Assembly: GCA_034521975.1 (NCBI GenBank)
Contig: JAXHLR010000006.1
Location: 496,001-560,000, forward strand
Source of the DNA: Acidimicrobiales bacterium
GTDB taxonomy: Bacteria; Actinomycetota; Acidimicrobiia; Acidimicrobiales; SKKL01
Direction of reading: 5' to 3'
Length of the DNA: 64,000 nucleotides
A program made the position numbers and the translations under genes. This document shows, one piece after another, positions 1 through 8,991 of this stretch (positions within the stretch are counted from its first letter, which is position 1; each line of letters starts with the position of its first letter). A model generated the notes under the pieces. The model did not search any database. It was given only the letters and a program-made list of their open reading frames with translations, and was not told where the DNA came from.

Positions 1-1003
1 AGATGATGTGACCCGATTGCTCCCCTCCCAACTGCCAGCCGCCGCGCTCGAGTGCTTCGAGGACGTAGCGGTCGCCGACCTGGGTCTCGACCACCCCGAT
101 GCCGCGCTCGGCCATGGCCAGGCGGAACCCGAGGTTGGTCATCACGGTGACGACCACGGTGTCGTCGGCGAGCACACCTCGTTGGTGACGATCGATGGCG
201 CACAGGGCGATGATCTGGTCTCCGTCGACGAGGGCGCCCGCGTCGTCGACGGCCAGGACACGGTCGGCGTCGCCGTCGAAGGCAAGCCCGAGGTCGGCGC
301 CGTGGGCGACCACCGCGGCCTGGAGATCCTCGGGATGGGTGGAGCCGCAATCGTGGTTGATGTTGCGACCATCGGGTCGATCGTGGAGGACCTCGACGGT
401 GGCTCCGAGGCGTCGGAGCACCGGCGGTGCGTGCTCGGAGGCTGCACCGTTCGCGCAGTCGACGACGACGTTGATGCCCTCGAGCCGGCGCCCCTCGATC
501 GAGGCGTCGAGCGAATCGGCCCACCGACCGACCGCGCCGACCGCCGGCCGGATCGACCCCACCTTGGTCCCGACGGGAGGGGAAGCGTCAGCGGGCTCAC
601 CGAGCAGGATACGGTCGAGCTCGGTCTCGAGACGTTCCTCGTCACCCGCCCCGAGCTTGATTCCCCCGGCGCCGAAGAGCTTGACCCCATTGTCGGCATA
701 GGGGTTGTGGGAGGCGGAGATGACCGCTCCGGGTACCCCGTCGTTGGCACAGACCCATGCCACCGCCGGCGTGGGAACCACCCCGAGCACCTCGACGTCG
801 ACCCCCTCGGCGGCCAAGCCAGCCGCCAGCGAGGCCTCGATCAACGGGCCGGACCGGCGGGTGTCACGACCCACGACCACCGTGCCGACACGAGCGGCAT
901 CGAGGACGCGCGCCGCTGCCCGCCCGAAGGCGAGCACGAGTTCGGGAGTGAGCTCGGTGTTGGCCACACCGCGCACTCCGTCGGTTCCGAAGCGAAGCGT
1001 CAT
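1..1003 (-). CDS. glmM: Phosphoglucosamine mutase GlmM, 3' end outside window
   Basis: Converts glucosamine-6-phosphate to glucosamine-1-phosphate in the cytosol, a step towards UDP-GlcNAc and peptidoglycan. The first 334 residues are visible. They carry the active-site phosphoserine loop SASHNP (residues 94-99, Ser96) and the magnesium loop DGDADR (241-246), and a GGEQSGH sugar-binding motif lies just before the window edge. The C-terminal domain IV is cut off. The ATG at 1003-1001 gives the family's usual N-terminus (RFGTDGVRG). It follows rpsI at the end of the ribosomal superoperon, the standard actinobacterial position, separated by a hairpin. Identification is secure. Confidence 0.95.
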   Translation of the reverse strand, partial: MTLRFGTDGVRGVANTELTPELVLAFGRAAARVLDAARVGTVVVGRDTRRSGPLIEASLAAGLAAEGVDVEVLGVVPTPAVAWVCANDGVPGAVISASHNPYADNGVKLFGAGGIKLGAGDEERLETELDRILLGEPADASPPVGTKVGSIRPAVGAVGRWADSLDASIEGRRLEGINVVVDCANGAASEHAPPVLRRLGATVEVLHDRPDGRNINHDCGSTHPEDLQAAVVAHGADLGLAFDGDADRVLAVDDAGALVDGDQIIALCAIDRHQRGVLADDTVVVTVMTNLGFRLAMAERGIGVVETQVGDRYVLEALERGGWQLGGEQSGHII

Positions 1004-1033
1004 CGATGCCCCCGGCACGCTGGCGTAGCGTCG

Positions 1034-1056
1034 CCGGCGCCCCGTGGTGGCGCCGG
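1034..1056 (-). terminator. Hairpin between rpsI and glmM
   Basis: A perfect 8-bp inverted repeat (CCGGCGCC/GGCGCCGG) with a 7-nt loop lies between the rpsI stop and the glmM start. There is no U-run after it, so it may be a partial terminator, a processing site or an attenuator that lowers glmM expression relative to the ribosomal genes. Confidence 0.35.
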
Positions 1057-1067
1057 TCGTGCGGTGT

Positions 1068-1460
1068 TCAGCGCTTGGAGTACTGCGGAGCCTTGCGCGA
1101 CTTCTTGAGGCCGTACTTCTTGGATTCCTTCTTGCGAGCGTCGCGAGTGAGGAACCCGGCCTTCTTGAGCAGGGGGCGAAGCTCGTCGTCGAGCTCGACC
1201 AGTGCCCGGGAGATCCCCATGCGCATCGCACCCGCCTGGCCCGACGGGCCACCGCCGTGGAGCGTGGCGTCGACGTCGTAGACCTCGGCGGTCTCGGTCA
1301 GCTTCAACGGCTCGGTGAAGATCATGCGGTGGGTCTCGGTCGGGAAGTACTCCTCGACCGGATGACCGTTGGCGGTGATGACACCGGTGCCGGGACGCAG
1401 GCGCACACGTGCGACGGCCTGCTTGCGGCGACCGGTGGTCTGGACGAGGGGTGCTGGCAT
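1068..1460 (-). CDS. rpsI: 30S ribosomal protein S9
   Basis: S9 sits in the head of the small ribosomal subunit, and its C-terminal tail reaches the P-site tRNA. The 130-residue product has the family start ([14 protein letters not shown]) and the basic tail ending in SKR, which contacts the tRNA anticodon stem-loop. The ATG at 1460 is chosen because homology begins within ten residues of it; the frame stays open further upstream inside rplM, but that stretch has no S9 similarity. It follows rplM by 25 nt and is surely co-transcribed with it. Confidence 0.97.
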   Translation of the reverse strand: MPAPLVQTTGRRKQAVARVRLRPGTGVITANGHPVEEYFPTETHRMIFTEPLKLTETAEVYDVDATLHGGGPSGQAGAMRMGISRALVELDDELRPLLKKAGFLTRDARKKESKKYGLKKSRKAPQYSKR

Positions 1461-1485
1461 GTCGAGAGGACCTCTTGGTGCTGGA

Positions 1486-1935
1486 TCAGCTGGCGCGGCG
1501 TGCGCCGTCGATGACGAGGGGCTGAGGGTTCTGGGCGGCGTGGGGATGGGTCGGTCCGGCGTAGACCTTGAGCTTCTTGAGCATCTGGCGGCCGAGGCGG
1601 GTCTTGGGCAACATGCCGCGGACGGTGCGACGAACCGCGTCCTCGGGCTTGCGCTTGAGCGCTTCGCCATAGCTGACCGACTTGATCCCGCCCGGGTAGC
1701 CGCTGTGGCGCCAGACCTGCTTGCGGTCGGCCTTGTTGGAGGTGAGGACGACCTTGTCGGCGTTGACGATGATGACGTGGTCGCCGGTGTCGACGTGCGG
1801 GGCGAAGGTCGGCTTGTGCTTGCCGCGCAGGATGCGGGCGACCTCGGTGGCGAGGCGGCCGAGCACCAGGCCCTCGGCGTCGACGACGTGCCAGGTGCGC
1901 TCGATGTCGGTTGGGCGGGGGGTGAACGTAGGCAC
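1486..1935 (-). CDS. rplM: 50S ribosomal protein L13
   Basis: L13 is an early assembly protein of the large subunit. The 149-residue product shows the family landmarks [12 protein letters not shown] near the N-terminus, [16 protein letters not shown], and the central [10 protein letters not shown] motif. A GTG start at 1935 is chosen: an AGGA Shine-Dalgarno element sits about 9 nt upstream, and the protein then has normal length. The frame is open far upstream through truA, but that part is not L13. The rplM-rpsI pair is the usual operon. Confidence 0.95.
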   Translation of the reverse strand: MPTFTPRPTDIERTWHVVDAEGLVLGRLATEVARILRGKHKPTFAPHVDTGDHVIIVNADKVVLTSNKADRKQVWRHSGYPGGIKSVSYGEALKRKPEDAVRRTVRGMLPKTRLGRQMLKKLKVYAGPTHPHAAQNPQPLVIDGARRAS

Positions 1936-2038
1936 GCGTGCTGTCCTGTTCGGTGGTGATCGACTGGCGAACGGTGGCGACCCGATCGACGAATCGGGGC
2001 GCCAGGTGTAGGACCCGGCGCGGGGCCAACGGGAAACT

Positions 2039-2902
2039 CTAGGGCGCACCGCCCAGGAAGGGCAAGTGCGGGTGGTCATCGTATCGGACCTGCCACAGAA
2101 CCAGACCGTGGGGCGGCGCGAGCCGCCCGGCGGCGAGCGAACGATCGCGCCCGCGCAGCACCGCGCCGATCTCGCCGACGCTGCGGCGCCCGAGCCCGAC
2201 CTCGACCATGAACCCCACGATGCTGCGCACCATCTGGTGACAGAACGCGTTGGCCTCGATCTGGAGGCGGAGCTGTCCGTCGCCGAGATCGGCCCAATCT
2301 GCGGCGACGATCCGGCGGCGCAGGTCGGCCTCGGCACCGTCGGTGCGTTTGGGGCGACGGCAGAACGAGGTGAAGTCGTGGGTTCCGAGGAACGGGTCGC
2401 ACGCCAGCCGCAACACGGCCAGGTCGAGCGGTCGGTCCACGTGCCAGGCGCGGTCGGCCAGGAACGGGTCGGGCACCGACCGGCTGAGCACCGTGTAGCG
2501 GTAGACACGAGCCGTCGCCGAGAAGCGGGCGTCGAGATCGTCGTCGACGACCTCGACCGCGCGGACGGCGATGGAGGGCCGCAGCATCTTGTTGAGCGAG
2601 GTCCGCAGGGCGTGCGGATCGAGACCCTCGGATCTGGCGTCGAAGGTCACCACGTTCCCCCAGGCGTGCACCCCCTTGTCGGTGCGCCCGGCCACGGTGA
2701 GCTCGACCGGGTGTCCGAGCACCCCCGCGGTCGCCTCGGCCAGCGCGCCGCCGACGGTACGCACCCCCGCGTTGACGGCGAACCCGTGGAACGCGCCGCC
2801 GTGGTAGGCGACCACCATGGCGACGCGGCTGGTGGGACCCAGCTCGGCGGCCGGCTGTCCCGCGTCCTGTTCGAACAGGGTTGGAGCCTCGGGTCCGCTC
2901 AT
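2039..2902 (-). CDS. truA: tRNA pseudouridine(38-40) synthase TruA
   Basis: Isomerises uridine to pseudouridine at positions 38-40 of the tRNA anticodon arm. The 287-residue protein has the catalytic aspartate in GRTDKGVHA (Asp75), the RVYRYTVL strand, and the C-terminal [10 protein letters not shown] motif typical of TruA. About 25 N-terminal residues precede the catalytic domain and look disordered. It lies between rplQ and rplM, the conserved position in Actinomycetota, and is read with the ribosomal operon. Confidence 0.95.
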   Translation of the reverse strand: MSGPEAPTLFEQDAGQPAAELGPTSRVAMVVAYHGGAFHGFAVNAGVRTVGGALAEATAGVLGHPVELTVAGRTDKGVHAWGNVVTFDARSEGLDPHALRTSLNKMLRPSIAVRAVEVVDDDLDARFSATARVYRYTVLSRSVPDPFLADRAWHVDRPLDLAVLRLACDPFLGTHDFTSFCRRPKRTDGAEADLRRRIVAADWADLGDGQLRLQIEANAFCHQMVRSIVGFMVEVGLGRRSVGEIGAVLRGRDRSLAAGRLAPPHGLVLWQVRYDDHPHLPFLGGAP

Positions 2903-2917
2903 GCCCGACGGCGCGGA

Positions 2918-3271
2918 CTAGACGAGCTCGATGCGCGCCTGGGGTGCGTTGTCGCCGGGGCGCGGCCCGAGCTTGAGGATGCGGGTGTAGCCGCCAGGGC
3001 GGTCGAGGTATCGAGGACCGATCTCGTCGAAGAGCTTGGCCGCCATCTCCTCGTCACCCAGGTAGGCGACGACGTGGCGGCGGTTGTGGATGCCGCCCTT
3101 CTTGGCCTTGGTGATCATCTTCTCGGCGACGGGGCGCATGGCCTTGGCCTTGGCCTCGGTGGTGACGATCGACTCGGCGGCGACCAGCGATGCCACCAGG
3201 TTGGCCATCATCAGGCGCTGGTGGGAGGAGCTGCCGCCGAAGCGGCGGGACTTTCGGGGAGTGGCCGGCAT
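2918..3271 (-). CDS. rplQ: 50S ribosomal protein L17
   Basis: L17 lies near the polypeptide exit tunnel. The 117-residue protein has the family N-terminus with SSHQRLMMANLVASL, then EKMITKAKKG and a C-terminal strand rich in basic and aromatic residues. It begins 5 nt after the rpoA stop codon, as in most bacteria, so the two are translationally linked. There is no C-terminal extension of the kind many actinobacterial L17 proteins carry. Confidence 0.97.
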   Translation of the reverse strand: MPATPRKSRRFGGSSSHQRLMMANLVASLVAAESIVTTEAKAKAMRPVAEKMITKAKKGGIHNRRHVVAYLGDEEMAAKLFDEIGPRYLDRPGGYTRILKLGPRPGDNAPQARIELV

Positions 3272-3276
3272 TGTGA

Positions 3277-4215
3277 TCAGTCCTTGCCGCGGAGCGACAG
3301 GCCCCGCTCATCGAGCTTGGCGGTGACTTCGTCCAGCGACTTCTGGCCGAAGTTGGTGATGGCCAGCAGATCGTCCTCGGACTTGAGCAGGAGCTCGCCG
3401 ACCGAGTTGACCTGGGCCCGCTTGAGGCAGTTGCGGGGACGCTCGGACAAGTCGAGGTCCTCGATGGGCAGGTCGAGGTCGGGCGACCCCGAACCCGCGG
3501 TGGCGACCTCGCCCAGCTCGAGTCCCTGGGGCTCCTCGCTCATCTCCTCGACGAGCTGCACCAGCGACCGCAGGGTGGATCCGGCCGACGCCAGTGCTTC
3601 GCGGGCGGTGAGCGATCCGTCGGTCTCGATGTCGAGGACCAATCGGTCGTACTCGGTCGACTGCTCGACCCGGGTGGGTTCGACGTCGAAGGTGACCCGA
3701 CGCACCGGCGAGAAGATGGAGTCGATGGGGATGACACCGATGGTCGACGACGTCTTGTTGCGCTCGGCGGTGACATAGCCACGGCCGCGCTCGACGGTGA
3801 TGTCGATGGCCAGGCGACCCTTGTCGCTGGCGGTGGCGATCACCAGGTCGGAGTTGAGGATCTCGACGTCGGCGCTGGTCTCGATGGAACCGGCGGTGAT
3901 CTCGCCCGGACCACGGGCGTCGAGGCGGAGGGTCAGTGGCTCGTCGCTGTGGACCAGCATCACCAGGTCCTTGAGGTTCAAGATGACGTCGGTGACGTCC
4001 TCGGTGATGCCGGGGATCGTGTCGAACTCGTGCAGCGCATCGTCGAAGCGCACCTGGGTGACGGCTGCGCCGGGGATCGAGGAGAGCAACGTGCGGCGCA
4101 GCGAGTTGCCGATGGTGTACCCGAAGCCGGGCTCGAGGGGGCCGATGGCGAACAGCGCGCGCGGCGTGTCGCCATCGCCGAGGGCCTCGACCGTGGGTCG
4201 CTGGATGACGAGCAT
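3277..4215 (-). CDS. rpoA: DNA-directed RNA polymerase alpha subunit
   Basis: Alpha dimerises to start assembly of RNA polymerase, and its C-terminal domain binds UP elements and activators. The 312-residue protein has the N-terminal dimerisation domain (about residues 1-235, with GNSLRRTLLSS and the EFDTIPGI segment) and an alpha-CTD (about 250-312) with RPRNCLKRAQVNSVGELL and ITNFGQKSLDEV. It sits between rpsD and rplQ as expected. Length and both domains are complete. Confidence 0.98.
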   Translation of the reverse strand: MLVIQRPTVEALGDGDTPRALFAIGPLEPGFGYTIGNSLRRTLLSSIPGAAVTQVRFDDALHEFDTIPGITEDVTDVILNLKDLVMLVHSDEPLTLRLDARGPGEITAGSIETSADVEILNSDLVIATASDKGRLAIDITVERGRGYVTAERNKTSSTIGVIPIDSIFSPVRRVTFDVEPTRVEQSTEYDRLVLDIETDGSLTAREALASAGSTLRSLVQLVEEMSEEPQGLELGEVATAGSGSPDLDLPIEDLDLSERPRNCLKRAQVNSVGELLLKSEDDLLAITNFGQKSLDEVTAKLDERGLSLRGKD

Positions 4216-4257
4216 GGAGATACCTCTCGCGGGCGGGATGGCGGGCCTGGTGTGGGA

Positions 4258-4875
4258 CTACTTGCTGTAGAGCTCGACGATGAGTGCTTCGCGCACCGGG
4301 ACGTCGATGTGCTCGCGCAGCGGGAGTTCGCGGACGGTGACCTGGAACCCACCGTCGCCGGCGTCGAGCCACGGCGGCGGCGTGCGTGACAGCACGTCGA
4401 TGTTCCAGGTGATGGTGATCATCTCGCGGGACTTGTCCGCCAGCTCGATGACGTCGCCCTTGCGGACGCGATAGCTGGGGATGTCGACCCGCTTGCCGTT
4501 GACCTTGACGTGGCCGTGATTCACGAACTGGCGGGCCTGGGGCCTGGTGGCCGCCCAGCCGGCCCGGTAGGTGACGTTGTCGAGTCGCAACTCGAGGTAC
4601 CGGAGCATGTTCTCACCGGTGACGCCTTCCTTGCGGTTGGCTTCCTCGTAGAGGTTGCGGAACTGGCGCTCGGTGAGGCCGTAGGAGAAGCGGGCCTTCT
4701 GCTTCTCCTGCAGCTGCATGAGGTACTCGGAAGCGTTGCCCCGACGGCGGGTCCGGCCGTGGTCGCCCGGCGGGTAGGGGCGCTTCTCCATCGCCTTGTT
4801 CTCGCCCTGGGTTCCCCAGAGGTTGGTTCCCAACCGGCGGGAGACGCGAGCCTTGGGACCGGTGTAGCGCGACAT
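4258..4875 (-). CDS. rpsD: 30S ribosomal protein S4
   Basis: S4 nucleates 30S assembly on 16S rRNA and in many bacteria represses its own operon. The 205-residue product contains SRYTGPKARVSRRLG at the N-terminus, the QFRNLYEEA region, and the S4 RNA-binding motif (RQFVNHGHVKVNGKRVDIPS). It starts 1 nt before the rpsK stop region and runs into rpoA. The C-terminal acidic helix is a little longer than in E. coli. Whether it autoregulates here cannot be judged from the sequence. Confidence 0.97.
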   Translation of the reverse strand: MSRYTGPKARVSRRLGTNLWGTQGENKAMEKRPYPPGDHGRTRRRGNASEYLMQLQEKQKARFSYGLTERQFRNLYEEANRKEGVTGENMLRYLELRLDNVTYRAGWAATRPQARQFVNHGHVKVNGKRVDIPSYRVRKGDVIELADKSREMITITWNIDVLSRTPPPWLDAGDGGFQVTVRELPLREHIDVPVREALIVELYSK

Positions 4876-4876
4876 G

Positions 4877-5275
4877 TCAGACCCTCCGACGCTTGGGGGG
4901 ACGGCAACCGTTGTGGGGCACCGGGGTCACGTCCTTGATGCCGGTGACCTCGATGCCGGTGTTCTGGATGGACCGGATGGCGGTCTCGCGACCCGAGCCG
5001 GGGCCCTTGACCACGACGTCGACCTTGCGGACCCCGTGCTCCATGGCCCGGCGGGCGCACTGCTCGGCGGCCATCTGGGCGGCGTAGGGGGTGGACTTCT
5101 TCGAGCCCTTGAACCCCACGTTGCCGGCCGAGGCCCAGGCGAGGGTGTTCCCGTCCTGGTCGCTGATCGACACGATGGTGTTGTTGAACGAGCTCTTGAT
5201 GTGGGCCACCCCGTAGGTGACGTTCTTGCGCTCGCGCTTGCGGGGGCGGCGACCCCCGGGCTTTGGCTTCGCCAT
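4877..5275 (-). CDS. rpsK: 30S ribosomal protein S11
   Basis: S11 lines the platform of the small subunit near the E site. The 132-residue protein has a basic N-terminal tail ([16 protein letters not shown]) followed by the conserved [11 protein letters not shown] and [14 protein letters not shown] segments and ends in RPPKRRRV, as typical S11 proteins do. It is embedded between rpsM and rpsD in the alpha operon order. Confidence 0.97.
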   Translation of the reverse strand: MAKPKPGGRRPRKRERKNVTYGVAHIKSSFNNTIVSISDQDGNTLAWASAGNVGFKGSKKSTPYAAQMAAEQCARRAMEHGVRKVDVVVKGPGSGRETAIRSIQNTGIEVTGIKDVTPVPHNGCRPPKRRRV

Positions 5276-5316
5276 CGTTCAGTGCTCCGTGGGGGTGTAC
5301 AGCGAGGTGGTCGAGT

Positions 5317-5694
5317 TCACTTGCGAACCTTCTTCTTGCCCGCGATGGTCTTCTTCGGACCCTTGCGGGTACGGGCGTTGGTGTGGGTGCGCTGGCCCCG
5401 CACGGGCATGCCCTTGCGGTGGCGCAGACCCTGGTAGCAGCCGATCTCCATCTTGCGCTTGATGTCCTGGGAGACATCGCGCCGCAGATCGCCTTCGACC
5501 TTGAGGTTGGCCTCGATCCAGTTGCGGATCTTGGCGACCTCTTCGTCGGTGAGATCGCGCACGCGGGTGCTCTGGTCGATGCCGACCGCGTCGCAGATCT
5601 GGGCGGCGGTGGTGGGACCGACACCGAAGATGTAGGTCAGCGAGACGACGAGTCGCTTCTCGCGGGGGATGTCGACGCCGGAGATTCGTGCCAT
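5317..5694 (-). CDS. rpsM: 30S ribosomal protein S13
   Basis: S13 is a head protein that forms bridges to the large subunit and touches the P-site tRNA with its C-terminal tail. The 125-residue product has the [13 protein letters not shown] start, the helix-two-turn-helix segment ([14 protein letters not shown]), the [18 protein letters not shown] motif and a lysine-rich end. It begins 5 nt after rpmJ. Confidence 0.97.
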   Translation of the reverse strand: MARISGVDIPREKRLVVSLTYIFGVGPTTAAQICDAVGIDQSTRVRDLTDEEVAKIRNWIEANLKVEGDLRRDVSQDIKRKMEIGCYQGLRHRKGMPVRGQRTHTNARTRKGPKKTIAGKKKVRK

Positions 5695-5698
5695 TGGC

Positions 5699-5812
5699 TC
5701 AGCCTTGCCTCTGCTTGTGGCGGGGATTGGTACAGATGACCTGGACGCGACCGTGCCGGCGGATCACCTTGCACTTCTCGCAGATCTTCTTGACGCTGGG
5801 TCGTACCTTCAT
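5699..5812 (-). CDS. rpmJ: 50S ribosomal protein L36
   Basis: A 37-residue zinc-ribbon protein of the large subunit. Translation from the ATG at 5812 gives [15 protein letters not shown] and a tail HKQRQG. The zinc ligands Cys11, Cys14, Cys27 and His32 are all present, so this is the zinc-binding (C+) form. It lies between infA and rpsM, its universal neighbours, and is separated from rpsM by 4 nt. Confidence 0.96.
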   Translation of the reverse strand: MKVRPSVKKICEKCKVIRRHGRVQVICTNPRHKQRQG

Positions 5813-5873
5813 CGGAGGGCTTTCTGTGTCCGGACGCCTGGGCGCCGGGGCGGGCCGCCGCGGGGGCGGGAGG

Positions 5874-6098
5874 TCACTTGTAGCGGTAGGTGATCCGACC
5901 GCGGGAGAGGTCGTAGGGGGTCAGCTCCACCTGGACGCGATCTCCGGGGAGGATGCGGATGTAGTGCATGCGCATCTTGCCGGAGATGTGGGCGAGCACG
6001 TTGTGGCCGTTCTCGAGCTCGACGCGAAACATGGCGTTGGGCAACGGCTCGATGACCGTTCCCTCGAGGACGATCGCGTCTTCCTTGGGCTTGGGCAG
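5874..6098 (-). CDS. infA: Translation initiation factor IF-1, CTG start
   Basis: IF-1 binds the ribosomal A site during initiation. The 74-residue product is a single S1/OB-fold protein with [30 protein letters not shown] and [10 protein letters not shown]. The start is unusual. Homology begins at PKPKEDAI, and the codon before it is CTG (6098-6096), preceded at ideal spacing by the strong Shine-Dalgarno TGGAGGT (6110-6104). No ATG, GTG or TTG is available there. The nearest upstream ATG (6134) would place that Shine-Dalgarno inside the coding region and add 12 non-homologous residues. Confidence 0.9.
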   Translation of the reverse strand: MPKPKEDAIVLEGTVIEPLPNAMFRVELENGHNVLAHISGKMRMHYIRILPGDRVQVELTPYDLSRGRITYRYK

Positions 6099-6193
6099 GA
6101 CTGACCTCCAGGTCGTTCCAACTACTGGGTGCACCGGCTACGGTGCGAGGTGTGAGCGGCGCGAAACCACCGCGGCCGCATGGCCGAAGTGTT

Positions 6194-6222
6194 ACGTTAG
6201 CGCGCCACGCTGGCCGGGCCAA
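6194..6222 (-). promoter_or_regulatory. Candidate promoter for infA
   Basis: TTGGCC (6222-6217), a 17-bp spacer and TAACGT (6199-6194) match the sigma-70 consensus and lie in the gap between map and infA. It would let infA-rpmJ-rpsM-rpsK-rpsD-rpoA-rplQ be transcribed independently of the secY-adk-map unit. Confidence 0.4.
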
Positions 6223-6275
6223 CTCGGCGGCGTGATCACGGCCGTGCTCCTCTGTATACGTTCTCCAGGCCCCAT

Positions 6276-7049
6276 CTAGCGGAACGAGCTGGAGGTGAGG
6301 ATCTCGGGCCCGTCGTCGCCGGTGGCGATGGTGTGCTCGGCGTGGGCGCAGAGGGCGCCGTCGGCGGTGACCACGGTCCACGCGTCCGCGAGCAGCATGG
6401 TCTCGGGCGTGGCCGCGTTGAGCATCGGCTCGACCGCGAACACGTTGCCGACCTCGATCTTGAGCCCCTTGCCGGGCGACCCGTAGTTGGGGACATCGGG
6501 TCGCTCGTGCATGGCCCGCCCGATGCCGTGCCCCACGTACTCGCGCACCACCGAGAACCCTGCCGACTCGATCACGCGCTGCACCGCGTGTCCGAGATCG
6601 CCCAGGCGACGCCCCGCGTGGAGCTCGGCGATGCCGGCCCGCAACGACGCCTCGGCGGTCTCGATGAGTCGCACGGCCTCCGGCGAGATCTCACCGACGC
6701 CGGCGGTGAAGGCGGCGTCGCCGTGCCAGCCGTCGACCACGGCGCCGCAGTCGATCGACACGATGTCGCCCTCGTCGAGCACCCTGGGGCCGGGGATCCC
6801 GTGGACGAGCACCTCGTTGGGCGACGCGCAGATCACCCCGGGGAACGGAGGGTGTCCGTACCCGAGGAAGTTCGACGTGGCTCCTCGCCGTTCGAGCACG
6901 TCGCGCCCGATGCGGTCGAGGGCGGCGGTGGTGATGCCTGGTCGCAGTGCGTCGCGGATGCGCTCGTGCATCTCGGCCACGACCCGGCCGGCGCGCCGCA
7001 TGGCGGCAATGTCCGCAGGCGAGCGGCGGACAGCGCCGCCTCGGATCAG
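6276..7049 (-). CDS. map: Type I methionine aminopeptidase, probable CTG start
   Basis: Removes the N-terminal methionine from new proteins. Counting from the internal ATG at 7001, the five metal ligands are Asp84, Asp95, His158, Glu191 and Glu222, all in the expected contexts (SIDCG, WHGDA, VGHGIG, VEPML, AEHTI). That ATG cuts off a conserved N-terminal segment: upstream in frame lies RRSPADIAAM, which matches the family's KSPxEIxxM. The only plausible start covering it is CTG at 7049, which overlaps the adk stop as CTGA and is preceded by GGGAG at 5-nt spacing. The product is then 257 residues. If CTG is not used, the ATG gives 241. Confidence 0.9.
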   Translation of the reverse strand: MIRGGAVRRSPADIAAMRRAGRVVAEMHERIRDALRPGITTAALDRIGRDVLERRGATSNFLGYGHPPFPGVICASPNEVLVHGIPGPRVLDEGDIVSIDCGAVVDGWHGDAAFTAGVGEISPEAVRLIETAEASLRAGIAELHAGRRLGDLGHAVQRVIESAGFSVVREYVGHGIGRAMHERPDVPNYGSPGKGLKIEVGNVFAVEPMLNAATPETMLLADAWTVVTADGALCAHAEHTIATGDDGPEILTSSSFR

Positions 7050-7618
7050 GACTGCTCCCGCACCGCGTCGATGGCCTCGACCAAGCGGGAGAAGACCTCA
7101 TCCATGGTGCCGAATCCGTCGACGTGGACCAACAGCTCACGCTCCTCGTAGAAGGCGACGAGCGGCTGGGTCGCGCGCTCGTAGAGCTCGAGACGGCGGT
7201 CGATGGCCTCGTCGGTGTCGTCGTCGCGCCCACGGGCCTTCATGCGGGCCCTGACCTCGTCGAGCGGCACGTCGATGTTGACGACGGCGTCGAGGCCTTC
7301 GGGCGCGGTGAGCTCGGCCAGTGCCTCGGCTTGGGCCACGGTGCGGGGGAACCCGTCGAGCAGGAACCCGCTGGCGCGGGCGTCGTCCTTGGTGAGTCGC
7401 TCCTCGACGACGCCGACCATGACGTCGTCGGGGACCAGGTCGCCCCGGTCCATGATCTCCTTGGCCTTCCGGCCGAACTCGGTACCCTCGGCCACCGCCG
7501 CCCGCAGCATGTCGCCGGTGGAGATGTGAGGTGCCCCGTAGTGCTCGGCCAGACGGACCGCCTGGGTCCCCTTGCCGGCACCCTGGCGTCCCAACAGGAC
7601 GAGTCGAACTCCGCTCAC
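7046..7618 (-). CDS. adk: Adenylate kinase
   Basis: Interconverts ATP plus AMP with two ADP. The 190-residue protein has a P-loop GRQGAGKGT (residues 10-18), the AMP-binding STGDMLRAA, and GFLLDGFPRT. It is the short form without the long zinc-type lid, normal for Actinomycetota. The GTG start at 7618 overlaps the secY stop (GTGA), indicating translational coupling, and the gene's own stop is overlapped by the proposed map start. The reading frame runs on upstream inside secY without adenylate kinase similarity. Confidence 0.96.
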   Translation of the reverse strand: MSGVRLVLLGRQGAGKGTQAVRLAEHYGAPHISTGDMLRAAVAEGTEFGRKAKEIMDRGDLVPDDVMVGVVEERLTKDDARASGFLLDGFPRTVAQAEALAELTAPEGLDAVVNIDVPLDEVRARMKARGRDDDTDEAIDRRLELYERATQPLVAFYEERELLVHVDGFGTMDEVFSRLVEAIDAVREQS

Positions 7619-8931
7619 TTCAAGAACCCCTCGTAGTTGCGCATCATCAGCTGGCTGTCGATCTGCTTCATGGTCTCGAGCGAGACACCGACCGCGATCA
7701 GCAGCGAGATGCCACCGAAGGCGAACTGGGCCTGGTCGCCGGGCAGGATGTTGGCCAGCAGGATGTCGGGCACCAGGGCCACGATGGCGATGAAGATGGC
7801 ACCGGGCAGCACGATCCGCGACAGGATCTTGCCGAGGTGACGCTCGGTCTGGGGGCCGGGCCGGATGCCGGGGATGAACCCGCCCTGCTTGCGCAACGTG
7901 TCGGCCTGCTTGGCCGGGTCGAAGGTGATCGAGGTGTAGAAGTAGGCGAAGCCGATGATCATCAGACCGAAGATGACCACATAGAAGATGTTGTCGGGCT
8001 GGATGAGGTTGTTCTCGACCCAGCGTTGGACCGAGGCGCCCCACCCCGACGAGGGCAGCACCTGCGCGCCCATGATCGGCAGGTACAGCACCGAGCTGGC
8101 GAAGATGACGGGGATGACACCCGACTGGTTCAGCTTGAGCGGGATGTAGGTGTTCTGGCCGCCGTACTGGCGCCGACCGACCACTCGCTTGGCGAACTGG
8201 ACGGGGATGCGTCGCTGGCCCTGCTCGACGAACACGATCGCGGCCAGGATCAGGATGAGAATGGCGATGACCATCAACAGCATGGCGTTGCCGGCCTCGG
8301 CACGGATCTGCTCACCTTGGGCGGGGAAGCTGCTGACCACCGAGGCGAAGATGATCAGCGACATGCCGTTGCCGATGCCGCGCTGGCTGATCAGCTCGCC
8401 CATCCACATGATCAGCGCGGTGCCCGCGGTCATGGTGAAGACGATGAGCATGACCCGCGGGATGCTCCAGTTGGGCAACAGGTTGAGATTGTCGCCGGGG
8501 ATGAACCCACCACCGCCGCTGGAGAAGATGAAGGTGAAGCTCGTGGACTGCAGGACCGCGATGCCGATGGTCAGATAGCGGGTCCACTGGGTGATCTTGC
8601 GTTGACCGATCGCCCCCTGCTGCTGCCACTGCTCGAGGCGGGGGATCACCACGGTGAGCACCTGCATGATGATCGACGCGGTGATGTAGGGCATGATCCC
8701 CAGCGCGAACACCGCGAAGTTGGTGAGCGCGCCACCGGAGAAGAGCCCGAGCAGCGCCAGCACGCCACCGCCGCTGCTGGCCTGGTCGCGCAGGATCTGG
8801 AGCTGGTCGAGGTCGATGCCGGGCACCGGGACGAACGCACCGAAGCGGTAGATGGCGATGATCGCGAGCGTGAAGAGGATCTTGTTGCGAAGGTCGGGGA
8901 CCTTGAACATGTTCCTCATGGTGGAGAGCAC
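7615..8931 (-). CDS. secY: Preprotein translocase subunit SecY
   Basis: The channel protein of the Sec translocon in the cytoplasmic membrane. The 438-residue product has ten predicted membrane segments, the start MFKVPDLRNKILFTL, the plug region after the first helix, and the cytoplasmic RRIPVQFAKRVVGRR and GIRPGPQTE loops that bind SecA or the ribosome. It is followed by adk and map with overlapping codons. SecE is encoded in the same window near nusG. Confidence 0.98.
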   Translation of the reverse strand: MLSTMRNMFKVPDLRNKILFTLAIIAIYRFGAFVPVPGIDLDQLQILRDQASSGGGVLALLGLFSGGALTNFAVFALGIMPYITASIIMQVLTVVIPRLEQWQQQGAIGQRKITQWTRYLTIGIAVLQSTSFTFIFSSGGGGFIPGDNLNLLPNWSIPRVMLIVFTMTAGTALIMWMGELISQRGIGNGMSLIIFASVVSSFPAQGEQIRAEAGNAMLLMVIAILILILAAIVFVEQGQRRIPVQFAKRVVGRRQYGGQNTYIPLKLNQSGVIPVIFASSVLYLPIMGAQVLPSSGWGASVQRWVENNLIQPDNIFYVVIFGLMIIGFAYFYTSITFDPAKQADTLRKQGGFIPGIRPGPQTERHLGKILSRIVLPGAIFIAIVALVPDILLANILPGDQAQFAFGGISLLIAVGVSLETMKQIDSQLMMRNYEGFLK

Positions 8932-8991
8932 GGGCGGTTCCTCGGCGTTGACTCGTCAGGCGGCGGATCGTTGTCGGTGACAGCGGGGACG

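Noticed and set aside
6099-6134. ATG at 6134 as the infA start
   Set aside because: It would add 12 residues with no similarity to IF-1 and place the strong TGGAGGT site inside the gene; the CTG at 6098 fits both homology and spacing.
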